Of a stretch of DNA of 64,000 bases, positions 35,954-43,342 are shown piece after piece (within the stretch, counting starts at the first letter, position 1; each line of letters opens with the position of its first letter). The position numbers and the translations under genes were made by a program. Source of the stretch: Cellvibrio sp. (lineage in GTDB: Bacteria; Pseudomonadota; Gammaproteobacteria; Pseudomonadales; Cellvibrionaceae); NCBI GenBank assembly GCA_016712405.1, contig JADJRD010000001.1, positions 186,001-250,000 of the forward strand, in the 5' to 3' direction. The notes below the pieces were generated by a model. It did not search any database, was not told the DNA's origin, and worked only from the letters and a program-made list of their open reading frames with translations.

Positions 35954-38371
35954 ATGTCATTTAATACGGCTCTCAGTGGAATTCGTGCAGCGAATGTCGA
36001 TCTACAAGTCACTGGCAACAATATCGCGAATGCCAGCACTATGGGATTTAAATCATCTCGCGCAGAATTTGGAGATGTTTATACCAGTTCATTATTGGGG
36101 GGCGGTTCTGTAACCCCTGGTAGTGGTGTTACGACACAATTAATTCGGCAGCAATTTGGTCAAGGTAATTTAAAATTTACGCAAAACGAATTGGATTTGG
36201 CAATTAACGGTTCTGGTTTTTTTATTGTCTCAGGTGATGAAGGCCAATTGTTTACTCGCGCAGGCGCATTTGGTTTAGATAATGAAGGCAATATAGTCAA
36301 CAGTGTGGGTGCAAGGCTGCAAGGTTTTTCTGCGGATGAAGAAGGAAACGTCGGTGGAATTTTGGGTAATTTACAAGTGGATGTTTCATCACAAGAGCCA
36401 AGACAAACCACAGCAGTCAACGCTTCTTTTAATCTGGATTCGAGAGAGCAAGTGCGCGAATCCGTAGGTACGGCATTCACCAGTAATGGAACTGGTATCG
36501 GAGAGGCACAAGTAGGTGCCAAGGCAGCCTCGACGGAAATTCTAGCCTTAAACACAGCGATAGCTATTCCACCAAGTATTACGTTTTCGCCAGCCAATCA
36601 AACCAACTTTGATATTTCACGAACGGATCCCGTCACCGGTATGGTTTCTACGGTTCCTATTACCTTGAATACAGGTAATGCAACTTCATTAACGTCATTA
36701 GCCAATATGATTAATTCTGCCAACTTCGATTCAGCAGCTCCGGTTAACGTCGAAGCTTATGCAGATACGACGACCAACACATTACGATTTAGGGATTTGG
36801 CAACGGGCGTTAACTCAACCATTAGTGTCACACCCGTCAATACGCTTGCGAGACCTTCAAATGCTAACTTGCTGACAACCGCGATTGCAGGTGCGAGCAC
36901 TGTCACCAATGGTGTACCTGAAGTTACCAATAACTACGGTTCACACACTTTAGTCATACAGGGTCCGACAGGTCTGCCTGTGACTTATATCAGTGGATAT
37001 GGTGCTGGTGCCGATGAAACTGCATCTGAGTTAAATGCCTTGGCGGGTGTGCAAGCGACTGCGACGACTACTGCAACGCTCTTAAGAACTAACCCAGCAG
37101 CAGTGCCCCCCAGTACGTTTACTAACAATGGCAGTTTTATGATTAATGGTGTTGCACTAACCAGTACCGATATTCCCGACTTTACGGCAATGCGTGATGA
37201 AATTAATGATTTGAGTTCCAGCACATTATTTGGAATCAGCGCTGAAGTGGATGCTAACGGAAATTTGGTCGTTACTTCTGCAACGGGTCGCGACCTGGCA
37301 TTTTCTTTCAGTGCTGCGGGAGGTGTTGCAGAAGTTCAAGGTGCTCAAGGTGCATTGCAAACAGTGAATAACGCAACCCAAGCGATAAAAATTGGCGGTG
37401 AAATTGATATCACTATGGATGAAGGTTATTCAATCGTAACCAGTCAACCTACAGTTCCTGTTTTTGGTGGCAGTATGTTTGGTTCGATTAATGTGCCTAA
37501 CTTTTTTACTCAAGTGCCGATTAATGCCTTTGATCCTAATGATCAAGCGACTTACAACCATGCAACCTCCAATACTGTTTACGACAGCTTGGGAAATCCA
37601 CACATCATGCGTCAGTTTTTCGTGAAGCAAAATTATGAGCCTACTGATCCATTAACTTCACCTAACCATTGGCGTATGTATGTTCAAATTGACGGGCAAA
37701 ACATTGGTGATCCTGATCCCAGTCTGCCTGCACCGCAAAATACTGAACCGTCCATGTCATTTTTTAATGTACATTTTTCGCCAGATGGTAGTTTGAATGA
37801 AGCGATGACTGACTCAATGTTGATTTCAAACTGGACGCCACGAAATGCAGACGGCACTTTGATGGGAGCTTTAGGCCCACTGAATGTATTGCAAGGGGGA
37901 ACTGTGCCAGTCGCAGAGCCACCATCAAGTTCAAACTTTGTTATTGATCTTGATGGTAGCACTCAATTTGGCAGTGTGTTTGCTGTCGAAAACCTGGATC
38001 AAAATGGTTACACCACAGGTCGCCTTGCAGGTTTGGATATCAACAACACTGGAATTATTTTTGCGCGATTCACTAATGGAGAGGCGCAAGTGTTAGGGCA
38101 AGTTGCCTTGGCGAACTTTAATAATATTGAAGGATTAAAACCTGTTGGCGACACCACTTGGGCACAAACTTTTGAAACGGGTGAGGCGGTGATAGGTGCC
38201 CCAGGTTCCGCTTCTCTCGGTTATGTGAATTCGGGCGCGATTGAAGAATCGAATGTGGATTTGTCGGAACAGTTGGTGAACTTGATTATTGCGCAACGAA
38301 ATTATCAAGCCAATGCCAAAACGATTGAAACTGCGAATGCGACTACTCAGACGATTATTAATTTGAGGTAG
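35954..38371 (+). CDS. flgE: Flagellar hook protein FlgE (long form)
   Basis: 805 residues, about twice the length in enteric bacteria. The conserved ends are present: ALSGIRAANVDLQVTGNNIANASTMGFK at the start and VDLSEQLVNLIIAQRNYQANAKTI at the end. The FlaE and D1 regions occur around 590-700. The extra length lies in the middle (about 180-540), rich in Thr, Asn and Ala, and would form surface-exposed hook domains. Start ATG follows GAGGTGA. No frameshift is seen. Confidence 0.95.
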   Translation: MSFNTALSGIRAANVDLQVTGNNIANASTMGFKSSRAEFGDVYTSSLLGGGSVTPGSGVTTQLIRQQFGQGNLKFTQNELDLAINGSGFFIVSGDEGQLFTRAGAFGLDNEGNIVNSVGARLQGFSADEEGNVGGILGNLQVDVSSQEPRQTTAVNASFNLDSREQVRESVGTAFTSNGTGIGEAQVGAKAASTEILALNTAIAIPPSITFSPANQTNFDISRTDPVTGMVSTVPITLNTGNATSLTSLANMINSANFDSAAPVNVEAYADTTTNTLRFRDLATGVNSTISVTPVNTLARPSNANLLTTAIAGASTVTNGVPEVTNNYGSHTLVIQGPTGLPVTYISGYGAGADETASELNALAGVQATATTTATLLRTNPAAVPPSTFTNNGSFMINGVALTSTDIPDFTAMRDEINDLSSSTLFGISAEVDANGNLVVTSATGRDLAFSFSAAGGVAEVQGAQGALQTVNNATQAIKIGGEIDITMDEGYSIVTSQPTVPVFGGSMFGSINVPNFFTQVPINAFDPNDQATYNHATSNTVYDSLGNPHIMRQFFVKQNYEPTDPLTSPNHWRMYVQIDGQNIGDPDPSLPAPQNTEPSMSFFNVHFSPDGSLNEAMTDSMLISNWTPRNADGTLMGALGPLNVLQGGTVPVAEPPSSSNFVIDLDGSTQFGSVFAVENLDQNGYTTGRLAGLDINNTGIIFARFTNGEAQVLGQVALANFNNIEGLKPVGDTTWAQTFETGEAVIGAPGSASLGYVNSGAIEESNVDLSEQLVNLIIAQRNYQANAKTIETANATTQTIINLR

Positions 38372-38382
38372 TGAATAAAACA

Positions 38383-38421
38383 CCCTCTCCCTAACCCTCT
38401 CCCATCAAGGGAGAGGGGACA
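38383..38421. repeat. CCCTCTCCCTAACCC-type hairpin repeat
   Basis: CCCTCTCCC and GGGAGAGGG pair around a short loop (ATCAA), preceded by CCCTCTCCCTAAC. The sequence belongs to the same broad family as the copies at 39504, 42659 and 60855. It directly follows the flgE stop and may end transcription. Confidence 0.65.
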
Positions 38422-38433
38422 GTTCCCCACTTT

Positions 38434-38508
38434 GAAAAAGGGGGGTTAGGGGGGATTTAAAATGGTTAATCTACGGAAATTTTAAATCCCTCCTAGCCTC
38501 CCTTTTTC
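38434..38508. repeat. 75-bp inverted repeat with GAAAAAGGGGGG arms
   Basis: The left arm GAAAAAGGGGGGTTAGGGG, continuing GGATTTAAAAT, pairs with a right arm beginning ATTTTAAATCCCTCCTAG and ending CCCTTTTTC. There are a few mismatches. The centre is AT-rich. It is a different family from the neighbouring CCCTCTCC hairpin. Confidence 0.7.
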
Positions 38509-38666
38509 TAAGGGAGGAACTTAAAGGCTAAAGCGGCAATCCCTTGCCACCCCGGCCATTTTCACTCCATCACCGCTTGGAAGACTCTTGCCGGGTCTGT
38601 TTACTATTGCCTTTAAAATACTAATAAACTTATTAAATTCAATTGGTTAGATAATACCCGCAACTT

Positions 38667-38680
38667 GGCACCCCTCTTGC
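38667..38680 (+). promoter_or_regulatory. Sigma-54 promoter of flgF
   Basis: TTGGCACCCCTCTTGCA carries GG (38667-38668) and GC (38679-38680) ten bases apart, a near-consensus RpoN site, about 70 bases before the flgF GTG. It splits flgF-onwards into its own transcription unit. Confidence 0.88.
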
Positions 38681-38750
38681 AAAACTCCTGATAAGGATCA
38701 AACCGCCAAAAAATTAGCGCTTGATCAAGGGCTTATCTGAGGAGTTTGAC

Positions 38751-39493
38751 GTGGACAAATCACTTTACATTGCCATGACCGGTGCCAAGCACAACATGCT
38801 GGCTCAGGCGGTTCATGCCAACAATATGGCCAATCTCAGTACCACAGGCTTTAGAGCCGACTTTGAACAGGCACGTGCAATGGGTGTGTATTACGGCGAA
38901 GGTCATGCAACTCGTGCTTACTCGCTTACCGAAAGTCCCGCTTCCAATTTTGCGACTGGAGCCATGATTGAAACTGGCAATGATTTGGATGTTGCTATTC
39001 AAGGCCAAGGCTTTATCGCAGTCAGAGCGGCAGATGGCACTGAGGCCTATACCCGCGCCGGAAATTTGGAAACTGATTCAACGGGTATGTTGCGTACCTC
39101 CAATGGCTTGCCTGTTTTAGGTGGCGATTCTCCAATCGTCATTCCTGAAAATGAAAAATTCAAATCGGTGGTGATGGCACGGTCTCAATTGTGGGATTAG
39201 GGCAGGGGCCTGAGGCTATGACTGAAGTGGGTCGAATTAAATTGGTTAATCCCGATACGCAAAATTTGGAAAAAGGTGATGACGGACTATTTCGTCAACG
39301 CGATGGATTAACTGCAGAAGTCTCCGCCAACGTCAGATTACGCAGCGGTGTTGTTGAAGCCAGTAACGTAAATGCCATTGATGAATTTACCAAAATTATG
39401 GCGCTTTCACGTCAGTATGAAATGCAAGTGAAGATGATGAAAACAGCAGATGACAATGCAACTAGTTCGGCATCGTTATTAAGAATGAGTTGA
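38751..39493 (+). CDS. flgF: Flagellar proximal rod protein FlgF (frameshifted)
   Basis: About 247 residues from GTG 38751 (VDKSLYIAMTGAKHNMLAQAV), which GAGGAG precedes at seven bases. The N-terminal rod motif, central D1 region (FIAVRAADGTEAYTRAGNL) and C-terminal motif (VVEASNVNAIDEFTKIMALSRQYEMQVKMM) are all present, but the frame shifts near 39170. Correct continuation is KFKSV then DGTVSIVGLGQGPEAM. FlgF forms part of the proximal rod. Likely a sequencing error. Confidence 0.9.
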
Positions 39494-39503
39494 TGACATT
39501 TAT

Positions 39504-39580
39504 GACCCCACCCTAACCCTCCCCTTGCCAGGGGAGGGGACAGTTCCTCCCCCTGGCAAGGGGGAGGTTAGGAGGGGGTC
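39504..39580. repeat. GACCCC palindromic repeat, 77-bp copy
   Basis: The outer arms GACCCCACCCTAACCCTCCC and GGGGAGGTTAGGAGGGGGTC pair, with two inner hairpins (CCCCTTGCCAGGGG and CCCCCTGGCAAGGGGG). It lies between flgF and flgG. Closely related copies are at 42659-42813 and 60855-60966; this is the shortest and most compact. Confidence 0.9.
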
Positions 39581-39616
39581 AAGAATTTAAGAAACAATTT
39601 TTCGAGGAGAAATAGT

Positions 39617-40402
39617 ATGCACGCCGCACTCTACGTCAGCAAAACCGGATTAAGCGCTCAAGACAAACAGCTCACCACTATTTCCAATAATTTGGCAAAC
39701 GCCAGCACTGTTGGATTCAAACGTGATCGAGCGATTTTTGAAGATTTAATTTATCAAAATCAACGTCAACCCGGCGCACAAGAAACTCAAGAAACGCAAT
39801 TGCCATCAGGATTGCAATTAGGAACTGGTTCGCGTGTTGTTGCGACGCAAAAAGAATTTTCGCAAGGTTCTTTGCAAGTGACTGATCAACCTTTGGATGT
39901 AGCGATTAACGGTCGTGGATTTTTACAAGTCTTGCAACCCGACGGCACTATTGCTTATACCCGCAACGGTCAATTGCAAATTAATGGTGAGGGGCAATTA
40001 GTGAACGCAGATGGTTATTTATTAGAGCCAGCGATTACGGTTCCACAAGGTGTTAACAAAATTACGATTAGTGAATCCGGCACAGTAAATGGCTACACAG
40101 CGGGCGTCGTTGATCCTCAGCAATTGGGTGATATCAATTTAGCTGATTTTGTGAATCCATCCGGTTTACAAGCAGTGGGTGGAAATTTATATGTTGAAAC
40201 TTTAGCGAGTGGAAATCCTGTTCAAGGTACGCCGGGTGAAAATGGAATGGGTGCGTTAAAACAAGGCATGTTGGAAGGTTCAAATGTCAATATTGTTGAA
40301 GAAATGGTCAGCATGATCACTACACAGCGTGCTTATGAAATGAATTCAAAAGTCATTTCCAGCGCTGACCAAATGTTGCAATACATTTCGCAAAATTTGT
40401 AA
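39617..40402 (+). CDS. flgG: Flagellar distal rod protein FlgG
   Basis: 261 residues, the standard length. N-terminal motif SKTGLSAQDKQLTTISNNLANASTVGFKRDRAIFED; the FlgG-specific rod insert LIYQNQRQPGAQ follows; the C-terminal motif is EGSNVNIVEEMVSMITTQRAYEMNSKVISSADQMLQ. It builds the distal rod through the P and L rings. GAGGAG precedes the ATG. The gene is intact. Confidence 0.97.
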   Translation: MHAALYVSKTGLSAQDKQLTTISNNLANASTVGFKRDRAIFEDLIYQNQRQPGAQETQETQLPSGLQLGTGSRVVATQKEFSQGSLQVTDQPLDVAINGRGFLQVLQPDGTIAYTRNGQLQINGEGQLVNADGYLLEPAITVPQGVNKITISESGTVNGYTAGVVDPQQLGDINLADFVNPSGLQAVGGNLYVETLASGNPVQGTPGENGMGALKQGMLEGSNVNIVEEMVSMITTQRAYEMNSKVISSADQMLQYISQNL

Positions 40403-40421
40403 TGAATTGAGGTCGGTAAAA

Positions 40422-41096
40422 ATGAAAATCATCAGTGTGATTATATGTCTCTGTTTACTCTCTGCATGCATGCAGAATCGTAAACCTATGCCTGATGATC
40501 CCGCCTATGCACCGACTGTGTCATCCAATATGCCAGTTCCGCAACGAACTGCGGGTTCTCTTTATCAAGATGCCTATGGCATGAGTTTATTTGATGATCG
40601 AAAGGCTCATTTTGTTGGCGATATTATTACCGTTACGTTAAGCGAAAAAACTGTCTCTAAAAAATCATCCGGTGTGGCGGTGAAAAAGAATTCATCGGTC
40701 GATATGAATGCAGGAACTTTATTAGGTGGTGTTGATCCGCAATACAAAGGATTAAGTTTGGAAAATTCTATCGCGCACAAACGAAATTTTTCGGGTGATT
40801 CAGATGCAGATCAAAGCAACAGTCTTGAAGGCAATATCACAGTAACGGTGGCGGAAATTTTACCAAACGGCAATTTAATTGTTCGTGGTGAAAAATGGAT
40901 TACCTTGAATCGTGGCGACGAATTTATTCGTATCAGCGGCATTATTCGTCCTGATGATATTGCACCAGATAATACGGTTATTTCTACTCGTTTAGCCAAC
41001 GCTAAAATTTCCTATAGTGGTACTGGTGCTTTGGCTGAATCACAAACCATGGGATGGTTCTCGCGTTTCTTCAACAGCGGCTTGTGGCCTTTTTAG
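40422..41096 (+). CDS. flgH: Flagellar L-ring lipoprotein FlgH
   Basis: 224 residues from ATG 40422 (GAGGT upstream). The signal peptide ends in lipobox LLSAC. The body has SLYQDAYGMSLFDDRKAHFVGDIITVTL and the conserved C-terminal NLIVRGEKWITLNRGDEFIRISGIIRPDDI. It forms the outer-membrane L ring around the rod. flgI starts within ten bases after the stop. Confidence 0.96.
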   Translation: MKIISVIICLCLLSACMQNRKPMPDDPAYAPTVSSNMPVPQRTAGSLYQDAYGMSLFDDRKAHFVGDIITVTLSEKTVSKKSSGVAVKKNSSVDMNAGTLLGGVDPQYKGLSLENSIAHKRNFSGDSDADQSNSLEGNITVTVAEILPNGNLIVRGEKWITLNRGDEFIRISGIIRPDDIAPDNTVISTRLANAKISYSGTGALAESQTMGWFSRFFNSGLWPF

Positions 41097-41105
41097 GTGA
41101 ATGAA

Positions 41106-42313
41106 ATGAAATTTAAATTCCTGGAAAATTTAACTCGTAGGATGCTGTGGAGCGAAGCGATACGCATCAAACACCTTTCGAGCAATGATGGGTATCGCTG
41201 CGCTCCACGCCATCCTACGGGAGCGATATTTATTGCATTCACATTAATTTTCGTAACCAATGTCGCATTCGCCGAACGCATAAAAGATATCGCCAGTGTT
41301 GCCGGTGTTCGTTCAAATCAATTAGTCGGTTATGGATTGGTTGTCGGTTTAGATGGAACCGGTGACCAAACAACACAATCACCATTTACCACACAATCTT
41401 TTAATAGCATGTTGAAACAATTTGGTATCACCGTACCGGAAGGTGCGCGTATGCAAATGAAAAATGTTGCGGCGGTTATGGTACAGGCAGAATTATCTGC
41501 TTTTGCAAAACCAGGGCAAACACTTGATGTCACTGTGTCGTCGATTAGTAATGCAAAAAGTTTACGCGGTGGCAGTTTATTAATGACGCCGTTGAAAGGC
41601 TTGGATGGAAAAGTCTACGCAGTTGCACAAGGGAATTTGGTTGTAGGTGGGCTAAGTGCAGCGGGTGCAGATGGTTCAAAAATTACCGTGAATGTTCCCA
41701 GCGCAGGACGCATTCCCAGTGGTGCAATGGTTGAGCGTATGGTGGAAACCAATTTTGCTCAAGGGCAACCGGTTGTTTTTAATTTGCATACTGCAGATTT
41801 TACAACGGCTAATGAAGTAGCAAAAACTATCAATGGATTGCTAGGGCCAGATGTTGCAAAACCTTTGGATGCTGTTTCGATTATGGTGGATTCACCGGTT
41901 AATCCAGCGCAACGTGTGGATTACATTTCCATGTTAGAAAATTTGCAAGTAACTCCTGGTGAAGAAGTGGCAAAAGTGATTATCAATTCACGCACAGGAA
42001 CCATAGTTGTCGGAAAAAATGTGCGTGTGTCGCCTGTTGCGGTTACGCACGGCAGTTTAACAGTCACCATTGCTGAAAGTTTAACAGTGTCTCAACCTAA
42101 TCCTCTTGCCGATGGTGATACGGTAGTTGTACCAACCAGTAATGTTCGAGCTGAAGAAAAATTAATCCCATGTTTAAATTTTCTCCAGGCGCAACGCTGG
42201 ATGAAATAGTACGTTCAGTGAATAACGTGGGGGCATCGCCCAGTGATTTAATGGCGATACTCGAAGCACTTAAACAATCCGGTGCATTAAAAGCAGAATT
42301 GGTGGTGATTTAA
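41106..42313 (+). CDS. flgI: Flagellar P-ring protein FlgI (frameshifted)
   Basis: Periplasmic P-ring subunit, about 402 residues. Conserved RIKDIASVAGVRSNQLVGYGLVVGLDGTGD follows a signal peptide cut near VAFA-ER. One A is missing near 42163 (AATTAATCCC for AATTAAATCCC); the true C-terminus is LNPMFKFSPGATLDEIVRSV through ALKAELVVI, ending at TAA 42311-42313. Residues about 11-38, ahead of the signal core, come from an 84-bp palindromic repeat. ATG 41106, with AGGTGA five bases before it, is preferred to GTG 41097. Confidence 0.9.
41136..41219. repeat. 84-bp palindrome inside the flgI signal-peptide n-region
   Basis: The arms begin CGTAGGATG (41136) and end CATCCTACG (41219) and pair over most of about 34 bases each: GTGGAGCG-AGCGATAC against GTATCGCT-CGCTCCAC. 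Length 84 is a multiple of three, so the frame continues through it. A half copy lies before ligA (12805-12833). Confidence 0.88.
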
Positions 42314-43339
42314 ATGGCTATCGACTTTCGCGCAGCAGACATTCAATCAGTGACAGATAATTATCTGGATGCCAACTCGTTAAATAAAATTTCTCAACTG
42401 GGTAGAAAAGATAATCAAGCAGCATTGAAAGAAGTTGCCAAACAATTTGAAGCTTTGTTTTTAAAACAAATGTTAAAAACCATGCGCGATACTAATCAAG
42501 TCTTTGCTGAAGACAATCCGTTAAATTCGCAAGAAATGCAGTTTCATCAAGACATGATGGATCATCAATGGGTATTAAATCTGTCGAGCGGAAAAGGTAT
42601 TGGCTTGGCGGAAATGTTTTATCGGCAGATGTCACCGGATGGTGTGAAGCAAAAGCAAGACCCCACCCTAACCCTCCCCTCGGCAACTGCTCCTGCGTTG
42701 CCCTACCTTCCTGCATCCTTGCAGTCGTTACCAGGGGAGGGGACAGATTTCACTCTGCAACAAGTAGGGAGTAAAGTTCCTCCCCCTGGCAAGGGGGAGG
42801 TTAGGAGGGGGTCTGGCTCTCCCGATGATTTTGTTGCTGGCATCATGCCTTACGCACAAGAAGCAGCAAAAAAATTAAATCTTGATCCCGATGTGTTAAT
42901 TGCGCAGGCAGCATTGGAAACGGGTTGGGGGAAACATCTCATTCATGATGCAAAAGGTAATAACAGTTTTAATTTATTTAACATCAAAGCAACAGATTCT
43001 TGGCAAGGAAAAAAAGTCACAGTCAGTACTCTCGAATATGACAAGGGTGTTGCTAAAAAAGAGAATGCCAATTTTCGCAGTTACAACTCCTATGCAGAAA
43101 GTTTTGCGGATTATGTGAAATTAATTAGCGAAAGTCCGCGTTATGAAAAAGCAAAATCCTTGGTCAATAATGCAGCGGATTATTTGGATGCTTTGCAAGA
43201 AGGTGGGTACGCCACCGATCCGCAGTATGCAGACAAAATTAAAAATCTATTAAAGAGTGAAACCATTACTCAAGCGAGAAATTTTCGTGAATGGGCTGAG
43301 CCTTTTGTTTCTCTGATAAAAAATTCAGGGTTGGAGTAA
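42314..43339 (+). CDS. flgJ: Flagellar rod assembly protein / peptidoglycan hydrolase FlgJ
   Basis: 341 residues. The N-terminal rod-binding domain (about 30-105, KEVAKQFEALFLKQMLKTMRDT) is joined to a C-terminal glucosaminidase-type hydrolase (about 172-335) with LIAQAALETGWGK, NSFNLFNIKA and the FRSYNSYAESFADYV motif. It caps the rod and opens the murein for it. The linker (about 116-167) is encoded by a repeat element, giving DPTLTLPSATAPALPYLPAS and the following Pro/Gly-rich residues. ATG follows the flgI stop directly. Confidence 0.94.
   Translation: MAIDFRAADIQSVTDNYLDANSLNKISQLGRKDNQAALKEVAKQFEALFLKQMLKTMRDTNQVFAEDNPLNSQEMQFHQDMMDHQWVLNLSSGKGIGLAEMFYRQMSPDGVKQKQDPTLTLPSATAPALPYLPASLQSLPGEGTDFTLQQVGSKVPPPGKGEVRRGSGSPDDFVAGIMPYAQEAAKKLNLDPDVLIAQAALETGWGKHLIHDAKGNNSFNLFNIKATDSWQGKKVTVSTLEYDKGVAKKENANFRSYNSYAESFADYVKLISESPRYEKAKSLVNNAADYLDALQEGGYATDPQYADKIKNLLKSETITQARNFREWAEPFVSLIKNSGLE
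42659..42813. repeat. GACCCC palindromic repeat with nested insert, within flgJ
   Basis: Outer arms GACCCCACCCTAACCCTCCC and GGGGAGGTTAGGAGGGGGTC are identical to those of the copies at 39504 and 60855. Compared with the 60855 copy, bases 42681-42730 (50 bp) replace a TG in the first loop, a net gain of 48. The insert has its own hairpins: GGCAAC/GTTGCC (42682-42687/42697-42702) and CTGCA-TCCT-TGCAG. The reading frame stays open through the whole element. Confidence 0.9.
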
Positions 43340-43342
43340 TTT

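Larger units (their letters stand above)
38372..38750. other. Intergenic region flgE-flgF: repeats and promoter
   Basis: This gap of about 380 bases contains a CCCTCTCC/GGGAGAGG hairpin repeat (from 38383), a second, longer inverted repeat (38434-38508), and a sigma-54 promoter (38667-38680). No ORF with gene-like features is visible in it. Confidence 0.7.

Noticed and set aside
38383..39580. CRISPR array suggested by repeated CCCTCTCC/GACCCC units
   Set aside because: The units are palindromic, irregularly spaced and belong to different families; there are no unique spacers of constant size and no cas genes.
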